NCBI GenBank assembly: GCA_946409405.1
Contig: CAMJWL010000013.1
Coordinates: forward strand, 1-35,921
DNA length: 35,921 bases
From: an uncultured Bacteroidales bacterium
GTDB lineage: Bacteria; Bacteroidota; Bacteroidia; Bacteroidales; UBA3824
Direction of reading: 5' to 3'
Position 1 is the stretch's first letter, and every line of letters begins with the position of its first letter. The position numbers and the translations under genes were made by a program. The notes below the pieces were generated by a model. The model ran no database searches, had not been told where the DNA came from, and saw only the letters and a program-made list of their open reading frames with translations. Below, in pieces: positions 33,717 through 35,921 of the stretch.

Positions 33717-35921
33717 TTACCTTTTCACCTCGCTTTCCCTTCCAAACAGATACTCGCCTTTGTATCCTCCGAAGTCAATCACCACCTTCTCGAATACAAT
33801 TCCCGAATGTTTGGGCGTTATTGTGAGCGTATGAACGTCGGATTTGTTAACCTTCAACGATACCACCTTCTCCACTACGCGGCGGGCGATTGTGGGATAA
33901 TAAGTCGTGTAGGCGTAAGGCTGTTTGTCGAGGAGGTCGGAATTGTAATTGACAGTCTTGGCTGCACCGCCGTCCACGGCAACTGTATATTCGTGGCCAC
34001 CGACATTTTGAAAGTCGAGGGTCGATTTTACAATTACATGAACCTTGATGGAATCGGCGTAACCTTCCGGCAACTTGAAACGGTAAGTCAACGACGAATT
34101 GCCGACGGGCTTGATGTAAGGAGTGAGAGCCACTGCGCTGCGGGTGCGACCGTAATAGGGATAGACAGTCCAATTGACACCATCGGCGGCATTGGCGGAA
34201 TAATAATGCTCAGCCTCCATAGCAACATATCCGTTGCCCGGCTCAAAAGTGAATCCGCCTTGCTGCCCCTCGGCAACACGCTTGGTCTCCGGCAACATAT
34301 CGTGCGGGAAATTGTCGTTCCAAATACGGTAACCGATATGCTTCTGAATCATCATACCATTCCACTTGCCATTGGCAATGTCGTGGTTGTACTGAGCGCA
34401 GAGAATGGAATCGCGCTTGAAACACTCCAAAACACGGTCAGACCAATAGTTGGCATCGGGGTCGTTGTTGTTGGCGCAATAGCGGTTCATTGCCTGCGCG
34501 TAATAGATGTCGTAGAGGTTTGCCATCGCCTGCACGGGGAACAGAATCAACTGATAATAAGCATCCTTGTACCTTTCGGGCAGGAGAAGCCACAGACGCA
34601 ACGCCTCCGATTCGAGACGCGCATATTCGTCTGCCACCATCTTAAATTCGCCTGTCTGCACATTGTAAGTGCGGGCGTCCATCATTTCGGGAGTTACACG
34701 CGCCATATACTGACAGTTGCGGTTGTAAATCCTTGCGGCTTCCTTGGCAAACTCCTTGCCTACGATACTCTCAAAGAATTTTTCGGTGTGGTTGGTAACG
34801 TTTTGGAGATTGTAAGTCTTAGGCTCGTAAGCCATATCGCAGAAAAGTTGGATGGGGTATTCCATCGGTTTGAGGTCGCCGACATTGAGCACCCAAAGTT
34901 TCTCGATGCCAAAATCGTATGCCAAAGAAAGTTGCTCAAACATTTGCTGAGTCTGAGTGATATTGAGCCACTTGGAGTTGCGGGGTGCGCCTACGTAGTC
35001 AACGTGGTAATAAATACCCCAACCACCCTTTCTCTGTGCGTCTGGCACGCGGCGGATGTCGCCCCAGTTGTCGTCGCTGAGCAAAATGGTAACGTCGTCA
35101 GGCACTTTGAGACCCGCGTCGTAAAAATCCTGCACTTCCTTGTACAACGCCCATACCTGCGGACGCTGTGCGGCGGGCTTGCCGGTCTCCTGGGCGATTA
35201 TCTTGCGCTGATTGTCGAAGATGCGCTCCATCAACTTCTTGTTTTCCTCCACCTGACGCTGAAACTCGTCGTCGTGGCCTTCCTTGCCGCCCATCGGAGC
35301 GTCGCCGTCGCCACGCATACCGATAGTGATGATGTCCTCGTTGTCCTTGCTGCGGCGGATGCCCTCGCGGAAAAACTGGTCAATTACCTTCTGATTGGTT
35401 GCGTAGTCCCAAACGCCGTTTTGGTCGCGGTTGCGCACCCATTCCTGATGGTTTCGCGCCATAGGTTCGTGGTGCGACGTGCCCATCACAATGCCCATCA
35501 TATCGGCGGTCTTGCTGTTGTTGGTGTCGTCGGCGTAGAAAGCGTTGCCCCACATAGCGGGCCACATAAAGTTGGCTTTGAGACGGAGCAAGAGTTCAAA
35601 CACCTTTGCGTAGAAATGACTGTTCATACCTTTCGCCAGCGCGGGGATTGCGGTGGGGCATTTCTCGTCGGGGAAAGTGTTCTTGACCCAAGTGCTGAGA
35701 CAGGGTGCTTCGTCGTTGAGGAAGATGCCACGGTACTGCACTTTTGGAGAGGGGAACACAACTGCATTGTTGACATCGAGGGCTACAAAATTGTGCTTCT
35801 CCACAGGCACGTCAGCCCAAAAATACCACGGACTCACGCCAATGTTGCGGCTGATGTCGTAAATGGCGAAGATGGTGCCGCGCTTGTCAGCACCCAAGAT
35901 TGCCACGGTCTTGTCGTCGAG
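33717..35921 (-). CDS. GH115 xylan alpha-1,2-glucuronidase, N-terminus outside window
   Basis: 734 codons are visible; the frame is open to the window edge, so the signal peptide and first part (probably 100-200 residues) are missing. GH115 signatures are AILGADKRGTIFAIYDIS, SPWYFWADVPV, GMRGDGDAPM, LLSDDNWGDIRRVPD, GIYYHVDYVGAPRNSKWLN and KLWVLNVGDLKPMEYP. The last 200 residues form a beta-rich C-terminal domain (from about FVAMEAEHYY, GH115_C-like). The enzyme removes (4-O-methyl)glucuronic acid from xylan, also from internal positions. It is on the opposite strand from the mannan genes and probably belongs to another, xylan-related locus beyond the window. Confidence 0.93.
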   Translation of the reverse strand, partial: LDDKTVAILGADKRGTIFAIYDISRNIGVSPWYFWADVPVEKHNFVALDVNNAVVFPSPKVQYRGIFLNDEAPCLSTWVKNTFPDEKCPTAIPALAKGMNSHFYAKVFELLLRLKANFMWPAMWGNAFYADDTNNSKTADMMGIVMGTSHHEPMARNHQEWVRNRDQNGVWDYATNQKVIDQFFREGIRRSKDNEDIITIGMRGDGDAPMGGKEGHDDEFQRQVEENKKLMERIFDNQRKIIAQETGKPAAQRPQVWALYKEVQDFYDAGLKVPDDVTILLSDDNWGDIRRVPDAQRKGGWGIYYHVDYVGAPRNSKWLNITQTQQMFEQLSLAYDFGIEKLWVLNVGDLKPMEYPIQLFCDMAYEPKTYNLQNVTNHTEKFFESIVGKEFAKEAARIYNRNCQYMARVTPEMMDARTYNVQTGEFKMVADEYARLESEALRLWLLLPERYKDAYYQLILFPVQAMANLYDIYYAQAMNRYCANNNDPDANYWSDRVLECFKRDSILCAQYNHDIANGKWNGMMIQKHIGYRIWNDNFPHDMLPETKRVAEGQQGGFTFEPGNGYVAMEAEHYYSANAADGVNWTVYPYYGRTRSAVALTPYIKPVGNSSLTYRFKLPEGYADSIKVHVIVKSTLDFQNVGGHEYTVAVDGGAAKTVNYNSDLLDKQPYAYTTYYPTIARRVVEKVVSLKVNKSDVHTLTITPKHSGIVFEKVVIDFGGYKGEYLFGRESEVKR

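Overview
The window looks like chromosomal DNA of a member of the Bacteroidota, most likely a fibre-degrading Bacteroidales. Many genes are preceded by the Bacteroidota promoter type (TTTG, about 19-20 nt, TAnnTTTG). Secreted glycan enzymes carry signal peptides or lipoprotein signals followed by Asp-rich stretches. BACON domains, GH97 and GH115 enzymes and the YfhO-type membrane protein are also typical of the phylum. Genus and species cannot be told from the sequence alone.

Layout. 1-6.5 kb: the end of a WD40-repeat protein, three different P-loop ATPase + PD-(D/E)XK-type genes, a small XRE regulator and a HAD phosphatase. 6.5-10.2 kb: a YfhO-type membrane protein and the conserved ATPase ychF. 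10.3-11.0 kb: a decayed, internally deleted copy of the ATPase at 4.9 kb. 11.2-15.8 kb: a tight four-gene operon for acetylated galacto(gluco)mannan (GH26 mannanase, cellobiose 2-epimerase, CE2-type esterase, GH27 alpha-galactosidase). 15.9-20.0 kb: a BACON-GH5 lipoprotein, a small GlsB-type membrane protein and a GH97 enzyme. 20.1-23.2 kb (minus): two paralogous TIR-transmembrane-periplasmic proteins. 23.5-24.8 kb: a divergent AAA_14/DUF4143 ATPase with 33-bp repeats over its promoter. 24.8-27.1 kb (minus): argR-carA-cytidylate-kinase-like operon. 27.4-30.2 kb: acyl-CoA synthetase and a PAP2 acid phosphatase. 30.2-33.3 kb: accessory DNA with a gene remnant, a strongly structured RNA-like element in front of a tiny HTH gene, a frameshifted secreted repeat protein, and an antitoxin-PIN toxin pair. 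33.7 kb to the end (minus): a GH115 xylan alpha-glucuronidase cut by the window edge.

How the genes work together. The mannan operon gives a plausible route: deacetylation (CE2) and degalactosylation (GH27) outside or in the periplasm, chain cutting by GH26, then cytoplasmic conversion of mannobiose to mannosylglucose by the epimerase. The phosphorylase expected to follow (GH130), a SusC/D transporter pair and a sensor are not in the window. GH5, GH97 and GH115 broaden the diet to beta-glucans, alpha-galactosides and glucuronoxylan.

Most interesting parts: (i) the TIR pair, where one protein has the Glu expected for a TIR NADase and its operon partner has Gln at the same place, each joined through one membrane helix to one or three copies of a similar extracytoplasmic domain; (ii) the nested hairpin element at 30.4-30.55 kb with competing pairing partners; (iii) unrelated but analogous repeat arrays lying exactly on the promoters of two ATPase/nuclease-like genes.
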